Notes: generated from the sequence alone by a model not told the origin. A stretch of 64,000 nucleotides of DNA from JACCTU01 sp963737405 (GCA_963737405.1 CAVTSL010000007.1:186001-250000); one strand, 5' to 3'; counted from the first letter of the stretch, positions 13,210 to 22,427 are shown. Numbers and translations: made by a program.

Positions 13210-15213
13210 CAACAGCTTCCTGAGCGCCGCCTCGTCGATCAGCGGCACGCCCTCGCGCTGAGCCTTCGTCAGCTTCGAGTTGCCCGGCTCCTCGCCGACG
13301 ACGAGCCCCGTCGTCTTCTTCGAGACGGAGTTCGTCACCTTCGCGCCGAGCTGCTCGAGCGCGGCGGCGGCCTGCTCGCGCGAGTAGTCCTCGAGCGTGC
13401 CCGTGATCACGTACGTGCTGCCCGTCAGCGGGCCGTCGGTCGGCTTGTCCTCGTCACCGATCTCGAACCGGAGCCCGAGCCCGCGCAGCTCCTCGACGAG
13501 CGCGCGGTTCTGGTCGTCCCTGAACCACTCCGCGATCGACTCGGCCCGGTCGGGGCCGATCCCGTCGACCTCCGTGACGTCCTCCTGCGACGCGTCGAGC
13601 AGCCGGTCGACGTTCTCGAAGTGACGCGCGAGGTTCTGCGCGGTCACCCAGCCGACGTCCGGGATGTTCAGCCCGAAGAGCACGCGGCTGAACGGGATCG
13701 CCTTCGACGCCTGGATCGACTCGACCGCCTTCGTCGCCGAGATCTCGCCGTACCCGTCGAGCTCCATCAGCTGCTCCTTCGTCAGCCGGTAGAGCTCGGG
13801 GAGCGAGCGGACGAGGCCGAGCTCCCACAGGCGCCGGACCGACTGCTCGCCCACGCCCTCGATGTCGGCGGCCGCCATCACCCAGTTGATCAGCGACTCG
13901 AGCCCACGGGACGGACAGGCGCGGTTCGGGCAGCGGTGCATCACCTCGCCCTCGGGCTTGACGATCTCCGCGCCGCAGAGCGGGCAGTTCTTCGGCATCC
14001 GGAACCGCTTCGTCCCCTTCTTGTGCGGCAACACCGGCCCGACGACCTGCGGGATCACGTCGCCGGCGCGCTGGACGATCACCTCGTCGCCCTCGCGGAT
14101 GTCCTTGCGGTTGATGTCGTCCTCGTTGTGGAGCGTCGCGCGGGAGACCGTCACGCCGCCGACCTCGACGGGCTCGAGCATCGCCCACGGGTTGAGCGCG
14201 CCAGTCCGGCCGACGCGGATCGCGATCTTGTTCAGCCGCGTCGTCGCGGTCATCGGCGCCCACTTGAACGCGCGTGCCCAGCGCGGGCGGTCGTGCAGCG
14301 CGCCGAGCCGCTCCTGCTGCGCGAACGAGTCGACCTTGATCACGAGCCCGTCGATCTCGTAGTCGAGCTCGATGCGCTTCTGCTCCCACTCGGCCGTGGC
14401 CCGCGCGACCGACTCGATCGACTCGTGCCGCTCGGCGAGCGGGTTCGTGCGGAAGCCGCGCTCGCGCAGCCACTCGAGCGAGTCCCAGTGGCCTTCCGCG
14501 GGCAGGTCTCCGCGCTGCCCGAGCCCGTGCACCCAGATGTTCAGCGGGCGCTCGGCCGTGATCATCGAGTTCTTCTGGCGCAGCGAGCCGGCCGCCGCGT
14601 TGCGCGGGTTCGGCGTCGTCCTCTTTCCCTCGGCGGCGAGGCGCTCGTTCAGCTCGCGAAAGCCGGAGAGCGGCATGTAGACCTCGCCGCGCACCTCGAG
14701 CAGCGGCAGAGGCTTCTCGCCCTTCGGGAGGCGCATCCGCGTCGAGATGGACTTGATGGTCTTGAGGTTGACAGTGACGTCCTCGCCCCGGCGGCCGTCG
14801 CCGCGTGTCGCCCCGCGCAGGAGCTTGCCGTCCTCGTAGACGAGGTTGATCGAGAGGCCGTCGATCTTCGGCTCGGTGACGTACACGACCTCGGACGTGC
14901 CGAGCCGCTTCACGACGTCCTGGTGCCACTTCTCGAGCGCCTCGTCGGTCGTCACCTTCTCGAGCGAGCCCATCGGCGACGGATGGTCGACCTTCTCGAA
15001 CGCGTCGGAGGGCGGTGCGCCGACCCGCTGGGTCGGCGAGTCGGGGGTCTCGAGCTCGGGGTGCTTGCGCTCGAGCTCGAGCAGCTCGTCGAAGAGCTTG
15101 TCGAACTCGGCGTCGGAGATCTCCGGGTCGTCGAGGACGTGGTAGCGGTAGAGGTGGTGGTCGACGATCGTCCGCAGCTCCTCGACGCGGCGCTTCGCGT
15201 CAGAGGGCGGCAA
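13192..15213 (-). CDS. ligA: NAD-dependent DNA ligase LigA
   Basis: 673 residues, the usual length. LigA seals nicks at replication and repair using NAD+. Domains in order: Ia (YRYHVLDDPEISDAEFD), the adenylation domain with catalytic lysine in TEPKIDGLSINLVYEDG (near residue 115), the OB fold (GRTGALNPWAMLEPV), a four-Cys zinc finger (CPLCGAE, CPNRACPSRG), helix-hairpin-helix repeats (IPDVGWVTAQNLA, VDGIGPDRAES), and a C-terminal BRCT domain (GSTYVITGTLEDYSREQ). TTG 15213 is the start; it overlaps the upstream HAD gene by 14 bases, suggesting coupling. Confidence 0.97.
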   Translation of the reverse strand: MPPSDAKRRVEELRTIVDHHLYRYHVLDDPEISDAEFDKLFDELLELERKHPELETPDSPTQRVGAPPSDAFEKVDHPSPMGSLEKVTTDEALEKWHQDVVKRLGTSEVVYVTEPKIDGLSINLVYEDGKLLRGATRGDGRRGEDVTVNLKTIKSISTRMRLPKGEKPLPLLEVRGEVYMPLSGFRELNERLAAEGKRTTPNPRNAAAGSLRQKNSMITAERPLNIWVHGLGQRGDLPAEGHWDSLEWLRERGFRTNPLAERHESIESVARATAEWEQKRIELDYEIDGLVIKVDSFAQQERLGALHDRPRWARAFKWAPMTATTRLNKIAIRVGRTGALNPWAMLEPVEVGGVTVSRATLHNEDDINRKDIREGDEVIVQRAGDVIPQVVGPVLPHKKGTKRFRMPKNCPLCGAEIVKPEGEVMHRCPNRACPSRGLESLINWVMAAADIEGVGEQSVRRLWELGLVRSLPELYRLTKEQLMELDGYGEISATKAVESIQASKAIPFSRVLFGLNIPDVGWVTAQNLARHFENVDRLLDASQEDVTEVDGIGPDRAESIAEWFRDDQNRALVEELRGLGLRFEIGDEDKPTDGPLTGSTYVITGTLEDYSREQAAAALEQLGAKVTNSVSKKTTGLVVGEEPGNSKLTKAQREGVPLIDEAALRKLLEPVSK

Positions 15214-15838
15214 GCAGCTCCTCCACGGTGTCGACGATCGCGTCCGGCCGCTCGCGCTCGAGACGCTCGCGCGAGTGGATGCGTCCCCAGGTGACGGCGA
15301 TCGCCGCGGCGCCTGCGGCCTTCGCCGCCTGGACGTCGAAGGGCGAGTCGCCGACGTAGACCGCGTCGTCGGGGCTCGCGTTCAGGCGCTCGAGCGCCAA
15401 CAAGAGCGGCTCGGGGTTCGGCTTGTGCCGCGTCGTGTCCTCGGCCCCGACGGTGACGTCGAAGAAGCGGCGGAGCTCGGGCAGCACCTCGAACGCGAGT
15501 GCGAGCGTCGTCCGCCGCTTGGCCGTGACCACCGCGAGCTGCCGGCCCTGAGTGGACAGCTCTTCGAGCGCGTCGAGGATCCCGCTGCACGGCTGGAGCT
15601 CGTCGTGCAGCGAGGCGTTGTGGGCGCTGTAGACCTCGATCAGCTCCTCCACCCGGCCCGGGTCGATCGCCTCCATCTGCTCGCGGAGCCCCGGCCCGCC
15701 GACGGCCGAGAGGAGCTCGTGCTCGGGAATTTCCCTGCTCAGGACGGTTCTCGTCGCGTGCTGGAACGAGGCGAGGATCATCGCCCCCGAGTCCACCAGG
15801 GTGCCGTCGAGGTCGAACAAGACGGTGCCGTACCGCAT
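15200..15838 (-). CDS. HAD phosphatase, phosphoglycolate phosphatase/PpaX-like
   Basis: 212 residues. Motif I is LFDLDGTLVDSG at the N-terminus, motif II LAVVTAKRR, motif III TRHKPNPEPL and motif IV YVGDSPFDVQAAKAAG, all intact, with a four-helix cap typical of Gph/PpaX. It removes phosphate from small molecules such as 2-phosphoglycolate, formed when damaged DNA ends are repaired, which fits its place directly upstream of ligA. ATG 15838 sets motif I eight residues from the start. The link to repair is inference. Confidence 0.88.
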   Translation of the reverse strand: MRYGTVLFDLDGTLVDSGAMILASFQHATRTVLSREIPEHELLSAVGGPGLREQMEAIDPGRVEELIEVYSAHNASLHDELQPCSGILDALEELSTQGRQLAVVTAKRRTTLALAFEVLPELRRFFDVTVGAEDTTRHKPNPEPLLLALERLNASPDDAVYVGDSPFDVQAAKAAGAAAIAVTWGRIHSRERLERERPDAIVDTVEELLAAL

Positions 15839-15870
15839 GAACCGATCGTAGCCGCGCGCCAGTGGGCACA

Positions 15871-16362
15871 ATGCACGCCGTGCGGCGCGCGTCGATTTTG
15901 ATCGTCCTGCTCGCCCTGTCCGGATGCGGCGGGGGCGGCGGCGGCGACGCCGGGAACGGCGGCAGCGCCACCGTGGCGGAGCCGGGCACGACTGCGGAGA
16001 CGCCGACGAGCGTCGTCACCGTGAAGGTGCCGGACACGGCCGATCCGAACGCCGAGGCGTCCGGCGCGCCGGCGTTCAAGGCGAACCTGACCGCGACGGG
16101 GCACTCGGTCGCGGCAGGGACGCCGTTCGCTTTCACGGTCACAGCGACGAAGGGCGGCAAGCCCGCAGCCGGCACGGCGAAGATGCGGGTCTTCGTCGAC
16201 GACGAGCTGGTGAACACGATCGGCTGGTTCCCCTTCGAGGGGAGGCTCGTGAAGAGCTACGTCTGGCCGAGGTCGCTCAAGGGCAAGACGGCGATCCTGC
16301 AGGCCGAGGTCGAGGGCGAGGGCGGCACGCAGCGGGTCAACTGGCCCGTCGACGTGTCCTAG
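15871..16362 (+). CDS. Lipoprotein of unknown function
   Basis: 163 residues. A lipoprotein signal peptide ends in LALSGC, so the cysteine would be lipidated by Lgt and the protein anchored outside the membrane. A flexible Gly-, Ser- and Thr-rich linker follows, then a beta-rich domain (FKANLTATGHSVAAGTPFAF, TAKMRVFVDDELV, TAILQAEVEGEGG) that resembles an immunoglobulin-like fold. No catalytic motif is seen. GTG starts at 15862 and 15880 are also possible. It converges on truA with no gap. Confidence 0.75.
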   Translation: MHAVRRASILIVLLALSGCGGGGGGDAGNGGSATVAEPGTTAETPTSVVTVKVPDTADPNAEASGAPAFKANLTATGHSVAAGTPFAFTVTATKGGKPAAGTAKMRVFVDDELVNTIGWFPFEGRLVKSYVWPRSLKGKTAILQAEVEGEGGTQRVNWPVDVS

Positions 16363-17100
16363 TCAGTACTCGACGCGCTCGAGATAGAGGCCCCACGGCG
16401 GCGCCGTCGTTCCGGCGTCCGCACGTGAAGCCCCTTCCAGGAGCGCCGCGAGCTCTGCCGGGGTTCGCTCGACCATCGTTCCGACGAGCGTCCGAACCAT
16501 GTGCCGCAGGAAGCTGTCGGCGGTGATCTCGAACTCGAGGGCGTCGCCGCGCCGGTGCCACGTCGCCGACTGCACGTTGCGGAGAAAGACGCGGTGCTGC
16601 GTCTCCGTGGGCGTGAACGCGCGGAAGTCGTGCTCGCCGAGGACGACGTCCGCGGCGTCGGCGAGCGTCTCCTCGTCGAACGGGCGCGGCAGCCACCAGC
16701 TCCGGCCGAGCTCGAACGGCGACGGCGTGCGGCGGCGCCAGATCCGGTAGCGGTAGGTCCGCGCGCGGGCGGATCGACGCGCGTGGAAGTCGGACGTGAC
16801 CTCGTCGGCGGCGACGATCGCGACGTCGTCGGGCAGCTCCGCGTTCAGCGCACCCACCGTGCGCTCGAGGGGCGGCCCTCCGTCGACCGTCACGGAGACG
16901 ACCTGACCACGCGCGTGCACACCTGTGTCGGTTCGCCCCGCAACGGCGAGGTCGTCCCAGCGCGAGAAGACACCGCCGAGCGCCGCCCGGACCTCGCCCT
17001 CGACGGTCCGCAACCCCGGCTGCCCGGCCCAGCCGTAGAAGTCGAGACCGTCGTACTCGAGCGTCAGCTTCAGCTTCCGGTCGGCCACGCGCTGGATCAT
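16363..17100 (-). CDS. truA: tRNA pseudouridine synthase TruA
   Basis: 245 residues. It makes pseudouridine at positions 38-40 of tRNA anticodon arms. LTLEYDGLDFYGWAGQPGLRTVEGEV opens the domain, the catalytic Asp is in AGRTDTGVHARGQVVS, and SFLRHMVRTLVGTMV closes the active site. ATG 17100 or GTG 17088 can start it; the P450 gene starts at 17110 on the other strand, so both must have minimal leaders. In many actinobacteria truA directly follows rplQ; here four genes lie between. Confidence 0.93.
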   Translation of the reverse strand: MIQRVADRKLKLTLEYDGLDFYGWAGQPGLRTVEGEVRAALGGVFSRWDDLAVAGRTDTGVHARGQVVSVTVDGGPPLERTVGALNAELPDDVAIVAADEVTSDFHARRSARARTYRYRIWRRRTPSPFELGRSWWLPRPFDEETLADAADVVLGEHDFRAFTPTETQHRVFLRNVQSATWHRRGDALEFEITADSFLRHMVRTLVGTMVERTPAELAALLEGASRADAGTTAPPWGLYLERVEY

Positions 17101-17109
17101 GATGACGTC

Positions 17110-18336
17110 GTGGCGACGACGCAGAAGTACGACCTCTACGGCGACGAGTTCCGCGCCAACCGCTTCGAGACCTACGCCCGGATGCGCGAGCAGGATCCCG
17201 TGCTGCTCCAGCCCGGGATCGACGGCGAGACGCCGATCTGGTTCCTCACACGCTACGACGACGTCGTCGCGATGCTGGTCGACGACGAGCGGTTCGTGCG
17301 CGACCCGGCGCTGGCGCTGAGCGAGGAGGACATTGCGCGGATGCGCGCCGGGATGCCCGACGACTTCTCCTTCGTCGAGAACCACATGCTGAACAAGGAC
17401 GGCGCCGACCACCGCCGCCTCCGGCGCCTCGTCACGAAGGCGTTCACGCCCCGCATGGTCGAGCAGCTGCGGCCGCGGATCCAGGCGATCGCGAACGAGC
17501 TGCTCGACGCCGTGCAGGAACGCCGCGAGATGGAGCTCGTCGACGAGTTCGCGTTCCCGCTCCCGATCACGGTGATCGCCGAGCTCCTCGGTATCCCGAC
17601 GGCGGACCAGCGCCGCTTCCGCGAGTGGTCCGACGCAGTGGTGAGGCCGGCGCTCGGCCCGGCGGAGCTCGAGCGGTTCGCCGCCCAGATGCGGGACTTC
17701 GTCGCCTACCTGCGGGAGCTCTTCGAGCGGCGGCGGCGCGAGCCCGCGGAGGACCTGATCAGCGCGCTCCTCCAGGCCGAGGAGGCCGGCGACTCACTGA
17801 GCGAGGAGGAGCTCTTCAGCACCGTCATCCTCCTGATCGTCGCCGGACACGAGACGACGGTCAGCCTGATCGGAAGCGCGGTGCTCGCGCTGCTCCGTGA
17901 GCCGGACGTGCTCGAGCGCCTCCGTTCGGAGCCGGACCTGATCCCGTCGGCCGTCGAGGAGCTGCTGCGGCGCGAGGCAGCGGTCGACCGGACGCTCAAC
18001 CGCTGGGCGGCGACCGACGTCGAGCTCGGCGGCCGGACGATCAGGCGCGGAGACCTCGTGATCGCGATCCTCGGCTCCGCCGACCGCGATCCGGCGCGCT
18101 TCCCGGATCCCGACGCGATCGACCTCGAACGACGGGACAACAAGCACGTCGCGTTCGGCCGCGGCAGCCACTACTGCCTCGGCGCGCCGCTCGCGCGGCT
18201 CGAGACCGAGATCGCGCTCGCGACGCTGCTCCGCCGGCTGCCCGGGCTCCGGCTCGTCGACGACCCCCAAGACGTCGAGTGGCGCCCCGTGCCGCTCTTC
18301 CGCAGCCTGGTCGCGCTTCGGCTGGCCTGGGACTAG
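17110..18336 (+). CDS. Cytochrome P450
   Basis: 408 residues, the usual length for soluble bacterial P450s. The I-helix oxygen-activation motif is VAGHETT, the K-helix ExxR lies in VEELLRREAAVDRT, and the heme-binding loop is FGRGSHYCLGAPLAR with the cysteine that ligates iron. These place it in the CYP105/107-like actinobacterial group of monooxygenases; the substrate is unknown. No ferredoxin or ferredoxin reductase gene is adjacent. GTG 17110 is chosen because the sequence just after it (KYDLYGDEF) is where homologous proteins begin. Confidence 0.93.
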   Translation: MATTQKYDLYGDEFRANRFETYARMREQDPVLLQPGIDGETPIWFLTRYDDVVAMLVDDERFVRDPALALSEEDIARMRAGMPDDFSFVENHMLNKDGADHRRLRRLVTKAFTPRMVEQLRPRIQAIANELLDAVQERREMELVDEFAFPLPITVIAELLGIPTADQRRFREWSDAVVRPALGPAELERFAAQMRDFVAYLRELFERRRREPAEDLISALLQAEEAGDSLSEEELFSTVILLIVAGHETTVSLIGSAVLALLREPDVLERLRSEPDLIPSAVEELLRREAAVDRTLNRWAATDVELGGRTIRRGDLVIAILGSADRDPARFPDPDAIDLERRDNKHVAFGRGSHYCLGAPLARLETEIALATLLRRLPGLRLVDDPQDVEWRPVPLFRSLVALRLAWD

Positions 18337-18366
18337 AGCGTCCGGCGCTCCGGCGAGACTGCCCGC

Positions 18367-19423
18367 GTGCAGTCGGTCTGGGATCGCGCCAAGCCGATCT
18401 ATCTCGCGCTGCTCCTCGCCCTGCTCTCGTGGGTCGCGCTGCGCATGCTCGCCCAGCTGACGCACGTGCTGCTGATCATCTTCGTCTCGATCCTGTTCGC
18501 GGCGGCGCTCACCGGCCCCGTCGCGCGCCTCCAGCGCTGGCGCATCCCGCGGGCCGTCGCGGTGATCCTGATCTACGTCGCCGCGCTCGCGGTCGTCGTC
18601 GGGATCCTCTGGCTCGTGACGCCGCCGCTCTTCAACCAGCTCGCGAGCCTCGGCGACCGCGCGCCGGAGTACGCCGAGCGCTACGACCGGGTTCGCCAGG
18701 CGTACGAGGAGCTCCGGTCGAACTACAAGTCGCTGCCCCCGTTCGACCAGCAGGTGCGAGCGGCTCGGGAACTCGATCCTCGAACGAGCGGGTGACCGCG
18801 CGGTCGAGCTTCCCTCGGCGCTCTTCGCGCTCTTCCTCGACACGCTGAGCGTGTTCGTGATCTCGATCCTCCTCGTGACGAACCGCGAGCGCATCCTCGG
18901 CTTCGCGATCTCGCTCGTGCACCCCGACGACCGTCCACTCGTGCGCGGCCTGCTGGAGAAGATGTGGTCACGGCTCGGCGCGTACCTCCGCGCGAAGCTC
19001 ATCGTGATGGCGATCGTCGGCACGCTGATGTACGTGGCGCTGCTCCTCATCGGCGTCCCGTTCGCGCTCGTGCTCTCGATCATCGTCGCGCTCGGCGAGG
19101 TGATTCCACGCGCCGGGCCGTGGCTCGCCCGGATCCCGTTGCTCGGGATCGCCGCGCTCGAGGGTTGGAAGACGTTCCTGATCGTCCTCGCGGTCTCGGT
19201 CGCGATCGAGAACGCGAAGGGGTACTTCATCTCGCCGTACGTCGAGGGCGACCAGCTCGACATCCACCCGCTGCTCGTCTTCGTCTCGGTGCTCGTGGGC
19301 GCGACCCTCGGCGGGTTCGCCGGGGCGTTCGTCGCCGTGCCGCTCGCCGCGATCATCGACTTGTTCGTGCGGGAGGTGCTCGTCCCGTGGCGCCGGCGCG
19401 AGATCGCCGAGGACGCCGCCTGA
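18367..19423 (+). CDS. AI-2E family transporter/permease, frameshifted
   Basis: Two parts in different frames together make one AI-2E (UPF0118) family membrane protein. The first part (18367 to about 18765) has hydrophobic segments near residues 10-35, 38-55 and 70-90. The second continues as GNSILERAGDRAVELPSALF, then further membrane segments and the conserved ISPYVEGDQLDIHPLLVF near the end. The total length is one base over a multiple of three, consistent with one inserted base near 18755-18770. The family includes AI-2 exporters and Na+/H+ antiporters. It overlaps the next gene as TGATG. Confidence 0.8.
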
Positions 19424-19671
19424 TGGAGCATCACGCGGACTTCGCCGTCGCCGTCACGCAGCGGCTCTGGATCGAGAGCGACTACGACCGCCCGGCCGGC
19501 AAGGGGAAGGTCGCGGGCCGGGCGATCGCGCTCGGCTGGTGGGTCGACAAGCCCGGCGACGAGCCGAGCGATGACCCGGCCGGCGTCCTGTACCTCGTCG
19601 TCGACGCGACGCTCCCGCGACCCGTGTGGGTCGCGCAGGGGCGCCTAACCGCGGTCAGGCTCGACGACTAG
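19423..19671 (+). CDS. Small protein of unknown function (82 aa)
   Basis: It starts at ATG 19423 within the stop of the permease gene (TGATG), so translation is probably coupled. The protein is soluble with alternating charged and aromatic segments (FAVAVTQRLWIESDYDRPAGKGKVAGRAI; GVLYLVVDATLPRPVWVAQ). I do not recognise it. The 3' end overlaps the convergent NfeD-like gene by 27 bases. Confidence 0.6.
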   Translation: MEHHADFAVAVTQRLWIESDYDRPAGKGKVAGRAIALGWWVDKPGDEPSDDPAGVLYLVVDATLPRPVWVAQGRLTAVRLDD

Positions 19672-19971
19672 CGTCAGCCCGTCGCGCGCCGTCACCCGGA
19701 CACGCTCGCCGGCATCGGCGCCGGCCGCACACAGCGCCTCCCAGATCTCACCCTGGATGCGAACCTGGCCGCGCGGCCGGCAGGCGGAGAGCACGACCGC
19801 CGTCGCCCCGATCAGCGTCTCCGCGCCGACCTGCGCCGAGCGCCGCCGCGTGTACCACATCCAGCCGAAGATCTCGCCGACCTCGAGGAACAGCGCCCCG
19901 ACGACGATGAGCACGCTCCACGGCCGTTCGAGGACGAAGAACGCGAGCAGGAGCGCGACGACGAGCGCCAC
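19645..19971 (-). CDS. NfeD-like membrane protein
   Basis: 108 residues. Two hydrophobic segments (ALVVALLLAFFVL; VLIVVGALFLEVGEIFGWMWY) are followed by a small OB-like beta domain (GQVRIQGEIWEALCAAGADAGERVRVTARDGLTLVV). The pattern GQVRIQGEIWEA is the signature of the C-terminal NfeD domain. Such proteins usually work with membrane stomatin-type proteins, none of which is here. GTG 19971 is 12 bases downstream of the rplQ stop, so it may be the last gene of the alpha operon transcript. Confidence 0.8.
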   Translation of the reverse strand: MALVVALLLAFFVLERPWSVLIVVGALFLEVGEIFGWMWYTRRRSAQVGAETLIGATAVVLSACRPRGQVRIQGEIWEALCAAGADAGERVRVTARDGLTLVVEPDRG

Positions 19972-19983
19972 GCGAGCGAGGTG

Positions 19984-20398
19984 CTACTCGGCGGCTGCGG
20001 TCGCCGCTGCGCGCCCGGCCGGGACCGGCGTCGTGTCGGGCACGTAGTCGACGAGCTCGAGGTACACCATCTGCGCGGAGTCGCCCGCACGCGGGCCGAG
20101 CTTGACGATCCGCGAGTAGCCGCCGGGACGGTCGGCGAAGCGCGGGCCGACGTCGGCGAAGAGCTTGTGCACGACGTCCTGCGAGCGCAGGAACGACAAG
20201 CGCCTGCCGGCGCGCGTGCAAGTCGCCGCGCCGGCCGAGCGTGATCATCTGCTCGGCGATCGGCTTCACGGCCTTCGCCTTCGCCTCGGTCGTCTTGATC
20301 CGCCCGTGCTCGATCAGCGCCCCGGCGAGGTTCGAGTACAGCGCTCGGCGATGTGCCGAGTCGCGGCCGAGCTTCTTTCCGGAGCGCTGATGGCGCAC
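19984..20398 (-). CDS. rplQ: Ribosomal protein L17, frameshifted
   Basis: Large-subunit protein L17. The N-terminal frame carries MRHQRSGKKLGRDSAHRRAL and ALIEHGRIKTTEAKAKAVKP; after GDLHARRQAL the reading moves to another frame with SFLRSQDVVHKLFADVGPRF and GGYSRIVKLGPRAGDSAQM, both standard L17. The gene is 415 bases, one more than a multiple of three. Removing one A at 20198-20199 (plus strand) restores a 137-residue protein. It starts at GTG 20398, 8 bases after rpoA. Confidence 0.92.
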
Positions 20399-20406
20399 GT
20401 GTGCGT

Positions 20407-21378
20407 CTATTCCTCGCCGCGCAGGTTCAGGCCGTGCGTCGCGAGAGTCTCCTTGACCTCTTCGATCGACTTGCGGCCGAAGTTCGGAATCGCGGCGAGC
20501 TCGCCCTCGGTCTTCGATACGAGGTCGCCGATCGTCTCGATCCCGACGCGCTTGAGGCAGTTGTACGAGCGGACGCCCAGCTCGAGCTCCTCGATCGGGA
20601 AGTTCTCCATCCCGTGGGCGAGGGTCGGCTCTGCGCCGGCGCCGTCGGTCGGTGCCTGCTCGCCGAAGCCTTCGATCCGCTCGAGATCGGTGAAGATCGC
20701 GAGCTGCCGGATCAGGATCTCGGCGGCCTGCCCGATCGCGTCCTTCGGGTTGAGCGAGCCGTCGGTCGTGACGTCCAGGCGGAGCTTGTCGTAGTCGGTG
20801 CGCTGACCGACACGAGCAGCCTCCACGTCGTACGAGACGCGGCGGACCGGCGAGAAGATCGAGTCGATCGGAATCACGCCGATGGTGTGCTCCGGGCCGC
20901 GGTTGTTCTCGGACGGGACGTAGCCGCGCCCGCGGCCGATCGTCAGCGTCAGGTCGAGGCGGCCGCGGTCGGCGAGGTTCGCGATCTCGAGGTCCGGGTT
21001 CAGGATCTCGAGCTCGGCGGGCGCCTCGAGGTCGCTGGCCTTCACGACGCCCGGCCCCTTCTTCGAGAGGCGCACCTCGATCTCCGGCGACTCACCGTGG
21101 AGGATCGCGACGAGGTTCTTGAGGTTGAGGATGATGTCGGTGACGTCCTCGCGGACGCCCTGCAGCGTCGAGAACTCGTGCTGGACGCCCTCGAGCTTGA
21201 CCGAGGTGACTGCAGCGCCCTCGAGCGACGAGAGCAGCACGCGGCGCAGCGAGTTGCCGAACGTGTAGCCGAAGCCGCGGTCGAGCGGCTCGATCTCGAA
21301 GACGCCACGGTTCTCGTCGACCTCTTCGTGGACGATCTTCGGGACCTGGAACTCCATCAGGCTTGTGCGGACTGCCAA
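20407..21378 (-). CDS. rpoA: RNA polymerase alpha subunit
   Basis: 323 residues. Alpha dimerises to begin RNA polymerase assembly and its C-terminal domain contacts upstream DNA and activators. The N-terminal domain has RGFGYTFGNSLRRVLLSSLEGAAVTSVKLEGVQHEF; the C-terminal domain has the helix-hairpin-helix (RSYNCLKRVGIETIGDLV, IPNFGRKSIEEVKETLA). TTG 21378 follows AAGGGAA; an ATG 21 bases later is the alternative. It lies between rpsD and rplQ in the usual alpha-operon order. Confidence 0.97.
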   Translation of the reverse strand: MAVRTSLMEFQVPKIVHEEVDENRGVFEIEPLDRGFGYTFGNSLRRVLLSSLEGAAVTSVKLEGVQHEFSTLQGVREDVTDIILNLKNLVAILHGESPEIEVRLSKKGPGVVKASDLEAPAELEILNPDLEIANLADRGRLDLTLTIGRGRGYVPSENNRGPEHTIGVIPIDSIFSPVRRVSYDVEAARVGQRTDYDKLRLDVTTDGSLNPKDAIGQAAEILIRQLAIFTDLERIEGFGEQAPTDGAGAEPTLAHGMENFPIEELELGVRSYNCLKRVGIETIGDLVSKTEGELAAIPNFGRKSIEEVKETLATHGLNLRGEE

Positions 21379-21401
21379 AGCGGTTTCCCTTCTTCTGTGA
21401 C

Positions 21402-22022
21402 TTACTTGGAGTAGAGCTCGACGATGAGCTGTTCCTGCACCGGCGTGTCGATCTCGTTCCGCTCAGGTGCGCGGAGCACCTTGCCGGTCAGGTTGTCGTG
21501 GTCGGCCTGCAGCCACGGGGCCACGGAGGCCGTGAGGTCGGTTGCGTCGCGGATCACCTGGTCCGCGGAGCTACCGGGGCGCATCGAGACGATCTGGTCC
21601 GGGCGCACCTGGAAGCTCGGGATGTTCACGCGCCGGCCGTTCACCTGGAAGTGACCGTGGCGCACGAGTTGGCGGGCCTGCGAGCGCGAGGCGGCGAACC
21701 CGAGTCGGTAGACGACGTTGTCCAGCCGGAGCTCGAGCATCCGCAGGAGCACCTCGCCGGTGATCCCCTGCTGCTTCGAGGCCTTCTCGTAGTAGTTGCG
21801 GAACTGCTTCTCGAGCAGGCCGTAGTACCGGCGCGCCTTCTGCTTCTCGCGCAGCTGGAGCAGGTACTCGCTCTGCTTGATGCGGCCGCGGCCGTGCTCG
21901 CCCGGCGGGTACGAGCGGCGCTCGATCGCGCACTTCTCGGTCAGGCAGCGCTCACCCTTGAGGAAGAGCTTCATGCCCTCGCGCCGGCAGACGCGGCACT
22001 TCGGTCCGAGATCGCGGGCCAC
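21402..22022 (-). CDS. rpsD: Ribosomal protein S4, zinc-binding form
   Basis: 206 residues. It is a primary 16S rRNA binder that nucleates the small-subunit body. The N-terminus has CRVC and CLTEKC, the four-cysteine zinc site of the C+ form, and the S4 RNA-binding domain follows (MLELRLDNVVYRLGFAASRSQARQLVRHGHFQVNG). GTG 22022 overlaps the rpsK stop by one base (TAGTG). Confidence 0.97.
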   Translation of the reverse strand: MARDLGPKCRVCRREGMKLFLKGERCLTEKCAIERRSYPPGEHGRGRIKQSEYLLQLREKQKARRYYGLLEKQFRNYYEKASKQQGITGEVLLRMLELRLDNVVYRLGFAASRSQARQLVRHGHFQVNGRRVNIPSFQVRPDQIVSMRPGSSADQVIRDATDLTASVAPWLQADHDNLTGKVLRAPERNEIDTPVQEQLIVELYSK

Positions 22023-22426
22023 TAGACGCGCCTCCGCTTCTTCTGCCGCACGCCGTTGTGCGCCTGCGGGGTGACGTCCTTGACGCCGAGGATCTCGAGG
22101 CCGGCGGCCTGGAGCGAGCGGATCGCCGTCTCGCGCCCGGAGCCCGGGCCCTTGACGAAGACCTCGACCTTCTGGAGGCCGTGCTCCATGCCCTTGCGGG
22201 CGCAGTTGTCTGCGGTGACCTGGGCGGCGAACGGCGTCGACTTGCGCGAGCCCTTGAACCCGGCTGAGCCGGCGGACTCCCACGCGATCACGTTCCCGTC
22301 CTTGTCGGTCAGCGCGACGATCGTGTTGTTGAACGACGTCTTGATGTGCGCCTGGCCGATCGCGATGTTCTTCTTGACGCGGCGGCGCCCGCGACCGCGG
22401 GCCGCTGTCTTCCGAGGAGGCGCCAC
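22022..22426 (-). CDS. rpsK: Ribosomal protein S11
   Basis: 134 residues. It binds the 3' major domain of 16S rRNA at the platform. The core is IAIGQAHIKTSFNNTIVALTD, GSRKSTPFAAQ and VKGPGSGRETAIRSLQAAGL, ending in the very basic VRQKKRRRV. It starts at GTG 22426, one base after rpsM, and is coupled to rpsD. Confidence 0.97.
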   Translation of the reverse strand: MAPPRKTAARGRGRRRVKKNIAIGQAHIKTSFNNTIVALTDKDGNVIAWESAGSAGFKGSRKSTPFAAQVTADNCARKGMEHGLQKVEVFVKGPGSGRETAIRSLQAAGLEILGVKDVTPQAHNGVRQKKRRRV

Positions 22427-22427
22427 G

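Noticed and set aside
18367..19423. Two separate membrane-protein genes at 18367-18795 and 18851-19423
   Set aside because: Together they make one AI-2E family protein and the bases between encode matching sequence in the second frame.
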